A stretch of DNA of 5,658 bases from Betaproteobacteria bacterium UBA6904 (lineage in GTDB: Bacteria; Pseudomonadota; Gammaproteobacteria; Burkholderiales; SG8-39), in assembly GCA_002451175.1 (NCBI GenBank), contig DKBI01000088.1, positions 1 through 5,658 on the forward strand, given 5' to 3'. The translations under genes were made by a program, and so were the position numbers. Each line of letters starts with the position of its first letter. Within the stretch, counting starts at the first letter, position 1. Shown here piece by piece: positions 1 to 5,658 of the stretch. The notes under the pieces are model-generated. The model saw only the letters and a list, made by a program, of their open reading frames with translations, was not told the DNA's origin and did no database searches.

Positions 1-21
1 AAATGAGAATAATTCTGATTT
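1..21. promoter_or_regulatory. Putative Fur box (ferric uptake regulator operator)
   Basis: This is an AT-rich inverted repeat in otherwise GC-rich DNA. The two 10-base arms flank one central base (position 11) and are complementary at 9 of 10 positions; only the pair 5/17 fails. The core at 4-18, TGAGAATAATTCTGA, matches the 7-1-7 Fur consensus TGATAATnATTATCA at 11 of 14 defined positions, and it resembles the TGAGAAT-n-ATTCTCA form known from Fur-regulated promoters in proteobacteria. Fur with Fe2+ would bind here and repress an overlapping promoter. Two promoters are possible: a rightward one with -10 AATAAT at 8-13, whose -35 would lie left of the window, or a leftward one with -35 TTGACG (complement of 23-28), whose -10 would fall at the window edge. 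The repeat is seen directly; Fur binding is inferred. Confidence 0.6.
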
Positions 22-107
22 ACGTCAATGACGCAACAACTCGTCTGCGCTGCGCGCCAATCGACCGCGCTTCGGACGGGATCGTCATTTCCAGGTCGAG
101 GCAGTAC

Positions 108-133
108 GGCAGTCGATAGAATGACTGCCTTTT
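108..133 (+). terminator. Rho-independent terminator upstream of mutS
   Basis: GGCAGTC at 108-114 pairs perfectly with GACTGCC at 123-129 around an 8-base loop (115-122), and a G-T wobble (115/122) could extend the stem. Four T residues follow directly at 130-133. The orientation is rightward: on the opposite strand no T-run follows the stem. It would end a transcript entering from the left, whether a gene outside the window or the candidate small RNA, and would keep it from reading into mutS, whose start is 35 bases further on. The T-tract is short, so termination may be partial. Confidence 0.6.
117..122 (+). promoter_or_regulatory. Possible -10 element of the mutS promoter
   Basis: TAGAAT matches TATAAT at 5 of 6 positions and would place a start site near 129-130, about 40 bases before the mutS GTG. 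It is the only good -10 hexamer close upstream of mutS. It lies within the loop of the terminator hairpin, so an mRNA starting here would not carry the hairpin. No convincing -35 hexamer is present at 16-18 bases (the region around 93-100 is GC-rich and unlike TTGACA), so the call is weak. Confidence 0.22.
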
Positions 134-168
134 CAACAAGCTAGACGCGCATCCCCTTCCCCGGACCC

Positions 169-2739
169 GTGACCCGCCCCGCCCAGCCCGGCTCGCACCC
201 GGGTGCCCACACGCCGATGATGCAGCAGTACCTCAGCATCAAGGCCCAGCATCCGGACATCCTGGTCTTCTACCGGATGGGCGACTTCTACGAGCTGTTC
301 TACGACGACGCGGAAAAGGCGGCGCGACTTCTCGGCATCACGCTGACCACGCGAGGCGCTTCTGCGGGAGCGCCGATCCGCATGGCCGGGGTGCCCTATC
401 ACGCGGTCGAGCAGTACCTCGCCAAGCTCGTCAAGCTGGGCGAATCGATCGCCATCTGCGAGCAGATTGGCGACCCCAACGCGGCGAAGGGACCGGTCGA
501 ACGGAAAGTCACGCGCATCGTCACGCCCGGTACGCTGACGGACTCGGCGCTGCTCGACGACAAGGCGGACAACGTGCTGCTGGCGCTGCACGTGGAGAAG
601 GCATCGGTCGGGCTGGCCTGGCTCGCGCTCGCCAGCGGCGAACTGAGGATGGCCGAAGTGGCGCCGCAGGCCCTGGAAAACGAGCTCACGCGCATCGCGC
701 CCGCGGAGGTGCTCGCCGCCGAGGGCGTCGAGCTGCCGCGCCAGGTCGTGACGCGGGTGCCGGCGTGGCATTTCGACGTTGCCAACGGCCGCACGCGCCT
801 GCTGGCGCAGCTCGGCGCGGGCACGCTCGCCGGCTTCGATATCGAAGACCTGCAGCCCGCGCTGGCCGCCTGCGGGGCGCTGCTCGATTATGCGCAGCGC
901 ACGCAAGGACAGGCGCTGGCGCACGTCACGACCGTGCGCGCCGAGCGCGCGGGCGAGTTCGTGCGGCTCGACGCGGCGACGCGCCGCAACCTCGAGATCA
1001 CCGAGACGCTGCGCGGCGCGCCCGCGCCGACGCTGTTCTCGCTGCTCGACGAGTGCGCGACCGGCATGGGCAGCCGGCTGCTGCGCCACTGGCTGCACCA
1101 GCCGCTGCGCGACCGGCAGGCGATCGGCGAACGCCACCAGGCCATTGAGCAACTCGACGCCGGCGCGGCCGATCTGCACGCGTTGCTCGGCCGCTTCACC
1201 GACGTCGAGCGCGTCGCGGCGCGCATCGCCCTCGCCAGCGCGAGGCCGCGCGAGCTCGCCGCGCTCCGCGAGAGTCTTGGGCAGCTCGACGCGCTGCGCG
1301 GCGCGATCCCTGCGGGCGACGCCACGCTGCTCGCAACGCTGGCGCAGGACCTCGACACGCCGCAGGCCTGCCTCGCGCAACTGCGCGCGGCCATCGCCGC
1401 GGAGCCGGCCACGCTCGTCCGCGAAGGCGGCGTGATCGCCGAGGGACATTCCGTCGAGCTCGACGAGTTGCGCGCGCTGCAGACGAACGCAGGCGAATTC
1501 CTCGTCGCGCTGGAAGTGCGCGAGCGCGAGCGCACGGCGATCCCGAACTTGCGAGTCGCCTACAACCACGTGCACGGCTACTACATCGAAGTGACGAACA
1601 CGCACGCCGCGAAGGTGCCGGAGGATTACCGGCGGCGGCAGACCCTGAAGAATGCCGAGCGCTACATCACGCCTGAGCTCAAGGCTTTCGAGGACAAGGC
1701 GCTTTCCGCGCGCGACCGTGCGCTGGCGCTCGAGAAGGTTCTGTACGACGAGTTGCTCGAGCGGCTGCGCGCGCACCTGCCAGCCCTGCAGCGCATCGCG
1801 CGCGCGCTCGCGCAGCTCGACGTGCTCTGCAACTTCTCGCGCATCGCCGCGCGGCGCGGGTACTGCCGGCCGACGTTCGCCGACGAACCGCTGATCGAGA
1901 TCGACGCCGGCCGCCACCCGGTGATCGAGGCCGCGCTCGCCGACGCGGGCGACGCGGCCTTCATCGCCAACGACTGCCGCCTCTCGCCCGCGCGCCAGCT
2001 GCTCCTCGTCACCGGCCCCAACATGGGCGGCAAGTCGACGTACATGCGCCAGGTCGCCGTGATCGCGCTGATGGCGTGCGCGGGGTCCTTCGTCCCGGCC
2101 CGCTCGGCGCGCCTGGGGCCGCTCGACCAGATCTTCACGCGCATCGGCGCCGCCGACGACCTCGCGGGCGGCCGCTCGACCTTCATGGTGGAGATGACCG
2201 AGAGCGCCGCGATCCTGCACAACGCCTCGCCCCGCAGCCTCGTGCTCATGGACGAGGTGGGGCGCGGCACCTCGACGTTCGACGGCCTCGCGCTCGCCTG
2301 GGCCATCGCGCGGCATCTCGTGGAGCGCAATCGCGCCCTCACGCTCTTCGCCACGCATTACTTCGAGCTGACGCGGCTCGCGCTGGATTACCGCGAGGTG
2401 GCGAACGTCCACCTCGATGCCGTGGAGCACAAGGACACCATCGTGTTCCTGCATGCCGTCGAGGAAGGCCCCGCCTCCCAGAGCTACGGCCTGCAGGTCG
2501 CCGCGCTCGCCGGCGTGCCGAAGCCCGTCGTGCGCCAGGCGAAGAGATATCTCGAGGCGCTCGAGAACGCGAGCCTCGCGCGCGGCGGCCAGGCGGACCT
2601 GTTCGCCGGCGCGGCCCGCGAACCGGAGCCGCTCCCGCCCGCGGATGCGCTGCGCGATGCGCTCCAGTCGGTCCAGCCCGACGAGCTGTCGCCACGCGAG
2701 GCGCTCGAATGGCTCTACCGGCTCAAGCAGATGGACTGA
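169..2739 (+). CDS. mutS: DNA mismatch repair ATPase MutS
   Basis: MutS scans DNA as a dimer in the cytoplasm, binds mismatches and small loops, and with ATP recruits MutL to start strand-directed repair. The 856 residues match the usual length (E. coli 853). The mismatch-wedge Phe-X-Glu motif is GDFYELF, with Phe40 and Glu42. Connector, lever and clamp regions follow, including the conserved stretch near [15 protein letters not shown]. The ATPase has Walker [10 protein letters not shown] at 616-624 (Lys622), the signature segment [10 protein letters not shown] at 667-676, Walker B/D-loop DEVGRGTST at 695-703 and the switch His730 in FATHYF. QADLF at 808-812 fits a beta-clamp-binding motif where E. 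coli has one, and [17 protein letters not shown] near the C-terminus is the tetramerisation segment. All key residues are intact. The start is GTG at 169: an in-frame TAG at 142 rules out longer forms. No Shine-Dalgarno is visible, and ATG at 217 or 220 (residues 17/18) is a possible alternative start that would remove a non-conserved leader. Confidence 0.98.
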   Translation: MTRPAQPGSHPGAHTPMMQQYLSIKAQHPDILVFYRMGDFYELFYDDAEKAARLLGITLTTRGASAGAPIRMAGVPYHAVEQYLAKLVKLGESIAICEQIGDPNAAKGPVERKVTRIVTPGTLTDSALLDDKADNVLLALHVEKASVGLAWLALASGELRMAEVAPQALENELTRIAPAEVLAAEGVELPRQVVTRVPAWHFDVANGRTRLLAQLGAGTLAGFDIEDLQPALAACGALLDYAQRTQGQALAHVTTVRAERAGEFVRLDAATRRNLEITETLRGAPAPTLFSLLDECATGMGSRLLRHWLHQPLRDRQAIGERHQAIEQLDAGAADLHALLGRFTDVERVAARIALASARPRELAALRESLGQLDALRGAIPAGDATLLATLAQDLDTPQACLAQLRAAIAAEPATLVREGGVIAEGHSVELDELRALQTNAGEFLVALEVRERERTAIPNLRVAYNHVHGYYIEVTNTHAAKVPEDYRRRQTLKNAERYITPELKAFEDKALSARDRALALEKVLYDELLERLRAHLPALQRIARALAQLDVLCNFSRIAARRGYCRPTFADEPLIEIDAGRHPVIEAALADAGDAAFIANDCRLSPARQLLLVTGPNMGGKSTYMRQVAVIALMACAGSFVPARSARLGPLDQIFTRIGAADDLAGGRSTFMVEMTESAAILHNASPRSLVLMDEVGRGTSTFDGLALAWAIARHLVERNRALTLFATHYFELTRLALDYREVANVHLDAVEHKDTIVFLHAVEEGPASQSYGLQVAALAGVPKPVVRQAKRYLEALENASLARGGQADLFAGAAREPEPLPPADALRDALQSVQPDELSPREALEWLYRLKQMD

Positions 2740-2748
2740 AGCTTCGCT

Positions 2749-2765
2749 TACACTTGCCCCTCATG
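2749..2765 (+). promoter_or_regulatory. Possible promoter giving a leaderless sulfatase mRNA
   Basis: TACACT at 2749-2754 matches TATAAT at 4 of 6 positions, including the key first T, second A and last T, and sits 8 bases before the ATG at 2763. A start site 7-9 bases after the hexamer would fall at or just before that ATG, producing a leaderless or near-leaderless message. This would fit the absence of any Shine-Dalgarno before the sulfatase. No good -35 hexamer is found at the expected distance inside the end of mutS, so the call rests on the -10 and the spacing only. Confidence 0.3.
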
Positions 2766-4157
2766 AAAAAGCCCAACTTCCTGATCATCCTCATCGACGA
2801 CCTGCGGTTCGACGAGTTCGGCGCCGGCGGTCATCCCTACATGAAGACGCCGCACGTGGACCGCATCGCGCGCGAAGGCGCGCTGTTCGACCGCGCGTTC
2901 CACACCACGCCGATCTGCTCGCCGAACCGCGCCTCGATCCTCACCGGCCAGTACGCGAGCCGGCACGGCATCATCGACAACGTCGCGCGCGACGCGATGA
3001 GCCACGCGCTGCCGAACTACCACCTGGCGCTGCAGAGGCTCGGCTACGAGACGGGCCACATCGGCAAGTGGCACATGGGCAACGACGGCAAGCCGCGCCC
3101 CGGCTACGACACCTGGGTGAGCTTCGACGGCCACGGCCGGCTGTACGACCCGATGCTGAACGAGAACGGCGAGTACGTTCAGCGCAAGGGCTACATCACG
3201 GACCTGCTCAACGAGCACGCCACGCGATTCGTCAGCCAGCGGCGGCGCAAGCCCTGGTCGCTGGTGCTCGCCCACAAAGCCGTCCACCCGGATGCCTTCC
3301 AGGCGCCGGACGGCACGCTGGATCTGGCGAAACAGGGCGGCTATCGCCCCGCCGAGCGCCACCGCGACCTGTACCAAGGCTGCGTGTTTCCGAAGAAGCC
3401 GAACATGCTGTCGCCTCGCCAGGTTGCAGCGTCGAAACCGGCCTGGACCGAGGCCTTCGAGCTCAAGCGCTCGCCCAAGTCGCGCGCCGTGCTCGATGCC
3501 GTGCTCGCCGGCTCGCAGGAGGAAATCCGCCTGCGCGCGGCGATGATGGCGTCGGTCGACGAAGGCGTGGGCATGCTCTTCGACGCGTTGGAGAAGACTG
3601 GGCAGCTCGACGACACGCTCATTCTCTTCCTCGGCGACAACGGCTACTTCTTCGGCGAGCACGCGCTCGGGCCGGAGCGCCGGTTCGCCTACGAGGAGGG
3701 CATTCGCTCGCCGTTCCTCGTGCGCTACCCGCGCGGCGTGAAGGCCGGCACGCGCATCGACCAACTGGTGATCTGCCAGGACATCGCGCCGACGCTCATC
3801 GAACTCGCGGGCGGCCAGCCGGGCCGTCACATTCAGGGCCGCTCGCTGGTGCCGCTGTTCCGCGCTGGGGGCCGGCGGCGCGCCGCGGGATGGCGCAAGT
3901 CGTTCCTCGTCGAGTACTGGGCGGAGAACGCCATGCCCTGGCTGGTCGGCATGAGCTACAAGGCGGTCCGCACCGACCGTTTCAAGTACATTCATTGGGT
4001 GAACCGCGCACGCAACGGCGAGCTCGACGAGCTCTACGATCTGGAGCGCGATCCCCACGAGCTGAAGAACCTGAACGCCAGCCGGGCGCACGCGCCGGTG
4101 AAGAACCGGTTGCGCCGCGAGCTCGCGCGCCTCGCGTCGGGCGCGCTCGGTCTCTGA
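2763..4157 (+). CDS. Sulfatase, Cys-type formylglycine-dependent (alkaline phosphatase superfamily)
   Basis: A hydrolase of sulfate esters, or possibly of related phosphonate or phosphate esters, 464 residues long. The sulfatase signature CSPNRASILTG places Cys52 and Arg56 in the CxPxR context recognised by formylglycine-generating enzymes, so Cys52 should be oxidised to formylglycine. Other active-site residues seen are the metal-binding pair Asp12-Asp13 in LIDDLR, Lys102 and His104 in GKWHMG, Lys172 and His175 in HKAVHP, and Asp292-Asn293 in GDNG. A typical C-terminal sulfatase tail ends the protein (VRTDRFKYIHW, then LYDLERDPHELKNL). There is no signal peptide: the hydrophobic run FLIILID is the first core strand, so the enzyme is probably cytoplasmic. 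The start is ATG at 2763; TTG at 2754 is in frame but would add only three residues. The usual active-site Lys near residue 306 appears as Arg (PERRFAYEE). The gene begins 23 bases after mutS, and a transport receptor follows after 20 bases. The substrate cannot be told; no modifying enzyme is encoded nearby. Confidence 0.93.
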   Translation: MKKPNFLIILIDDLRFDEFGAGGHPYMKTPHVDRIAREGALFDRAFHTTPICSPNRASILTGQYASRHGIIDNVARDAMSHALPNYHLALQRLGYETGHIGKWHMGNDGKPRPGYDTWVSFDGHGRLYDPMLNENGEYVQRKGYITDLLNEHATRFVSQRRRKPWSLVLAHKAVHPDAFQAPDGTLDLAKQGGYRPAERHRDLYQGCVFPKKPNMLSPRQVAASKPAWTEAFELKRSPKSRAVLDAVLAGSQEEIRLRAAMMASVDEGVGMLFDALEKTGQLDDTLILFLGDNGYFFGEHALGPERRFAYEEGIRSPFLVRYPRGVKAGTRIDQLVICQDIAPTLIELAGGQPGRHIQGRSLVPLFRAGGRRRAAGWRKSFLVEYWAENAMPWLVGMSYKAVRTDRFKYIHWVNRARNGELDELYDLERDPHELKNLNASRAHAPVKNRLRRELARLASGALGL

Positions 4158-4163
4158 TCCTGC

Positions 4164-4170
4164 AGAAGGA
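4164..4170 (+). promoter_or_regulatory. Ribosome binding site of the Bug receptor gene
   Basis: AGAAGGA lies 7 bases before the ATG at 4178 and is a good Shine-Dalgarno match. It is the only clear ribosome binding site in the window and fixes the receptor start. It lies in the 20-base gap after the sulfatase stop, which fits translation from a shared message with independent initiation. Confidence 0.8.
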
Positions 4171-4177
4171 AACTGCC

Positions 4178-5137
4178 ATGCGATCCTTCGGTCGTACGCT
4201 GCTCCTCGCTGCCGCTTTCGTCGCCGGCGCCGCTCAGGCGCAGGGCTGGCCGGCCAAGCCGATCCGCTGGATCGTGCCTTATCCGCCCGGGGGCTCGACC
4301 GACATCGCGGCGCGCCCGATCGCCGACCGCCTCGGTCAGGTGCTCGGCGGCCAATCGGCGATCGTCGAGAACCGTGCCGGGGCCGGCGGCAACATCGGCA
4401 TCGAGGCCGCGGCGAAGAGCTCGCCGGACGGCTACACGCTGCTCGTTGCGCCCGATGCGATCGCCAGCAACCCGCATCTCTACAAGATCTCCTGGGATCC
4501 GTTCCGCGACTTCGTGCCGGTCATCCAGCTGGCGCGCCAGCCCGTGGTCCTCGCCGTGCATCCGTCGCTGGGCGTGTCGAGCCTCGCCGAGTTCATCGCG
4601 CTCGCCAAGAGCAAGCCGGGCGTCGCCTACGCCACCTCCGGCGCGGGATCGCAGCAGCACATCACGGCGGAATGGTTCGCCAAGGTCGCGGGCATCCAGC
4701 TCACGCACGTGCCCTACAAAGGCGGCGGCCAGGCAATCGCCGATCTGGTCGGCGGGCAGGTGCCGGCCGGCTCGCTCGGCTCCTCGCCGCTGATCCCGCA
4801 TTACAAGGCCGGCAAACTGAAGCTGCTGGCGCAGAGCACGGCATCACGCGCGCCCAGCCTGCCGGAAATCCCGACCTACCAGGAGGCCGGCATCCAGGGC
4901 CTCGTCATCGAGCAGTGGCTCGGGGTGTTCGCGCCCGCGGGCACGCCGGGCGAAATCGTCGAGCGCCTCGCCGCGGAAATCGGCAAGGCCCTCGCCGACC
5001 CGGGAATTGCCGAGCGCTACGCCAAGTCCGCCCTCGAGCCGGTCGGCGGCACGCCGCAGCAGTTCGCGGCGCTCCTGCGCGCGGATTACGACAAGTACGC
5101 GAGGCTGATCAAGGATCTCAACATCCGGCTGAACTGA
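4178..5137 (+). CDS. Tripartite tricarboxylate transporter substrate-binding protein, Bug family (TctC-like)
   Basis: A periplasmic solute receptor of the Bug (Bordetella uptake gene) / TctC family, 319 residues, the normal length. A Sec signal peptide is clear: Arg2 and Arg6, the hydrophobic stretch LLLAAAFVAGAA, and likely cleavage after Ala21 (AQA|QGW). The mature protein opens with the family pattern PAKPIRWIVPYPPGGSTD (25-42), then ADRLGQVLGG, VENRAGAGGNIG (63-74) and SSPDGYTLL (81-89). Later family blocks include YATSGAGSQQH, HVPYKGGGQAIADLVGGQV, and APAGTPGEIVERL near the C-terminus. Known Bug proteins bind small anionic or polar metabolites such as amino acids, carboxylates and aromatic acids; the ligand here cannot be read from sequence. 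No TctA or TctB membrane subunits are adjacent, which is common for these receptors. The 20-base gap after the sulfatase suggests co-transcription, and hence a ligand that is a sulfated compound, its product or a related acid. Confidence 0.95.
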   Translation: MRSFGRTLLLAAAFVAGAAQAQGWPAKPIRWIVPYPPGGSTDIAARPIADRLGQVLGGQSAIVENRAGAGGNIGIEAAAKSSPDGYTLLVAPDAIASNPHLYKISWDPFRDFVPVIQLARQPVVLAVHPSLGVSSLAEFIALAKSKPGVAYATSGAGSQQHITAEWFAKVAGIQLTHVPYKGGGQAIADLVGGQVPAGSLGSSPLIPHYKAGKLKLLAQSTASRAPSLPEIPTYQEAGIQGLVIEQWLGVFAPAGTPGEIVERLAAEIGKALADPGIAERYAKSALEPVGGTPQQFAALLRADYDKYARLIKDLNIRLN

Positions 5138-5150
5138 GCCGGCCGCCGCG

Positions 5151-5658
5151 TCAGGCGCGCGCCGCGGCAAGCATCGCGTCGTCGAAGATTGCGACGGCGC
5201 GCGTCCAGCCGGCCGAAGCGCCGCGGATCTTCACCGGAAAGCAGGCGACCGTGAAACCGTCGCCGGGCAGCGCCTCGAGGTTGTGCAGCTTCTCGAGATG
5301 GCAGTAGCCGATGTCCCGGCCCGCCTTGTGCCCCTCCCAGATGATCGCGGCATCGCCGCTCGCGCGGTACCGCTCCGCGGTATGGACGAACGGCGCGTCC
5401 CAGCTCCAGGCATCCGTCCCCGTGAGCCGCACGCCGCGCTCGAGCAGATACATGGTCGCCGCGTAGCCCATCCCGCAGCCGGCACTGACGTAATCAGGCT
5501 GGCCGTAACGCGAACCCGCGCGCGTATTCACGACAACGATGTCGAGCGGGCGCAAGACGTGTCCGATGCGAGCCAGCTCGGCCTCGACGTCGGCCGCGGA
5601 GGCCACGTACCCATCGTCGAAATGCCGGAAGTCGAGCTTCACGCCGGGCTGGAAGCAC
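5151..5658 (-). CDS. Cyclase-family metal-dependent hydrolase (kynurenine formamidase-like), partial: N-terminus outside window
   Basis: The C-terminal part, about 168 residues, of a cyclase-family (Pfam Cyclase, PF04199) hydrolase, a group that includes kynurenine formamidase KynB and isatin hydrolase. Visible family features are PLDIVVVNTRAGSRYG, GTDAWSWDAPF, EGHKAGRDIGYCHLEKLHNLEALP and FPVKIRGASAGWTRAVA. The His of EGHKAG (codon at 5330-5328) and the Glu of HLEKL (codon at 5294-5292) are 12 residues apart, like the late metal/catalytic His and Glu of KynB as I recall them. The N-terminal HxGTHxD metal motif is not present and should lie past the right edge. The GTG at 5642 is in frame, but the reading frame stays open to the edge (CFQPG before it), so it is probably not the start. 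The gene converges on the receptor with 13 bases between stop codons. The substrate is unknown; an amide or lactone ring is plausible. Confidence 0.9.
   Translation of the reverse strand, partial: CFQPGVKLDFRHFDDGYVASAADVEAELARIGHVLRPLDIVVVNTRAGSRYGQPDYVSAGCGMGYAATMYLLERGVRLTGTDAWSWDAPFVHTAERYRASGDAAIIWEGHKAGRDIGYCHLEKLHNLEALPGDGFTVACFPVKIRGASAGWTRAVAIFDDAMLAAARA

Larger units (their letters stand above)
20..133 (+). ncRNA. Candidate Fur-controlled small RNA (hypothetical)
   Basis: The hexamer AATAAT at 8-13 matches the -10 consensus TATAAT at 5 of 6 positions and lies inside the Fur-like palindrome. Transcription from it would start near 20, and the first good terminator downstream ends at 133, giving an RNA of about 113 nt. 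Fur-repressed sRNAs such as RyhB, PrrF and NrrF share this order: Fur box over the promoter, about 100 nt of RNA, then a rho-independent terminator. Inside the span AATGACG (27-33) is complementary to CGTCATT (83-89), which could close a structured domain, but a 7-base match can occur by chance at this length. No C-rich RyhB-like seed stands out. The -35 is outside the window. The span might instead hold only a 5' leader or the end of an upstream gene. Confidence 0.25.

Noticed and set aside
23..33. A short palindrome CGTCA-A-TGACG as a regulator operator.
   Set aside because: It is only five bases per arm and matches no operator I can name with confidence. It overlaps the complementarity used in the candidate RNA fold.
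3..119. A 38-codon frame starting at ATG 3 and ending at TAG 117-119, also open to the left edge.
   Set aside because: No ribosome binding site is visible in the window, its first codons are the Fur-like palindrome, its stop lies inside the terminator loop, and its third-position G/C (roughly two thirds) is lower than in the real genes and no better than another frame. It could still be the tail of an upstream gene, which is why the small RNA call is kept low.
133..2454. A 773-codon open frame on the minus strand antisense to mutS.
   Set aside because: It mirrors the strongly G/C-biased codons of mutS, is rich in Arg, Ala, Glu and Val without family motifs, and the + strand carries an intact MutS. 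It is a shadow frame.
2076..2762. An upstream extension of the sulfatase frame back into mutS (ATG at 2076).
   Set aside because: The extra 229 residues overlap the MutS ATPase region in another frame and are Arg/Ala-rich with no sulfatase features. Sulfatases start close to the LIIL-DD strand, which fits ATG 2763.
2748..4091. A 447-codon open frame on the minus strand antisense to the sulfatase.
   Set aside because: It has a composition-driven shadow pattern like the one opposite mutS, with no recognisable domain, while the sense frame has all the sulfatase catalytic residues.
2417..4177. A long in-frame extension upstream of the Bug receptor (from ATG at 2417).
   Set aside because: The extension runs out of frame through the end of mutS and the whole sulfatase. 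The receptor has a signal peptide and a Shine-Dalgarno that fix its start at 4178.
5145..5168. A GC inverted repeat (GCCGCG with CGCGGC, 12-base loop) across the two converging stop codons, as a bidirectional terminator.
   Set aside because: No T-run follows on either strand, and such repeats are frequent in DNA this GC-rich.

Overview
The window is GC-rich DNA (clearly above 60% G+C by eye, with strong G/C preference at third codon positions). It reads as the chromosome of a betaproteobacterium, most likely Burkholderiales or a close relative. The main reasons are a Bug/TctC-type periplasmic receptor, a family hugely expanded in that group, and a MutS of typical proteobacterial layout. Nothing points to a phage, plasmid or insertion sequence.

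Layout. Positions 1-168 are intergenic and hold an AT-rich inverted repeat that looks like a Fur box (1-21) and, about 90 bases later, a perfect-stem rho-independent terminator (108-133). A complete mutS follows on the + strand (169-2739). Twenty-three bases after it comes a complete cytoplasmic formylglycine-type sulfatase (2763-4157), and 20 bases after that a complete secreted tripartite tricarboxylate transporter receptor of the Bug family (4178-5137). The end of a minus-strand gene for a metal-dependent cyclase-family hydrolase (5151 to beyond the right edge) converges on the receptor, with 13 bases between the two stop codons.

How they fit together. MutS is a housekeeping mismatch-repair protein and probably has no functional link to the genes downstream. 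The sulfatase and the receptor look like a two-gene catabolic or scavenging unit: the receptor would capture a small anionic organic solute in the periplasm and the sulfatase would hydrolyse a sulfate (or related) ester in the cytoplasm. No membrane subunits of the transporter (TctA/TctB) and no formylglycine-generating enzyme are in the window, so both must come from elsewhere. The cyclase-family hydrolase may belong to the same accessory catabolic neighbourhood but is separately transcribed.

The most interesting spot is the left edge. A Fur-box-like palindrome containing a good -10 hexamer is followed at sRNA-like distance by a terminator, which is the layout of a Fur-repressed small RNA. 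Competing readings are that the box serves a divergent gene left of the window, or that the terminator ends a gene coming in from the left. The sequence alone cannot decide between them.
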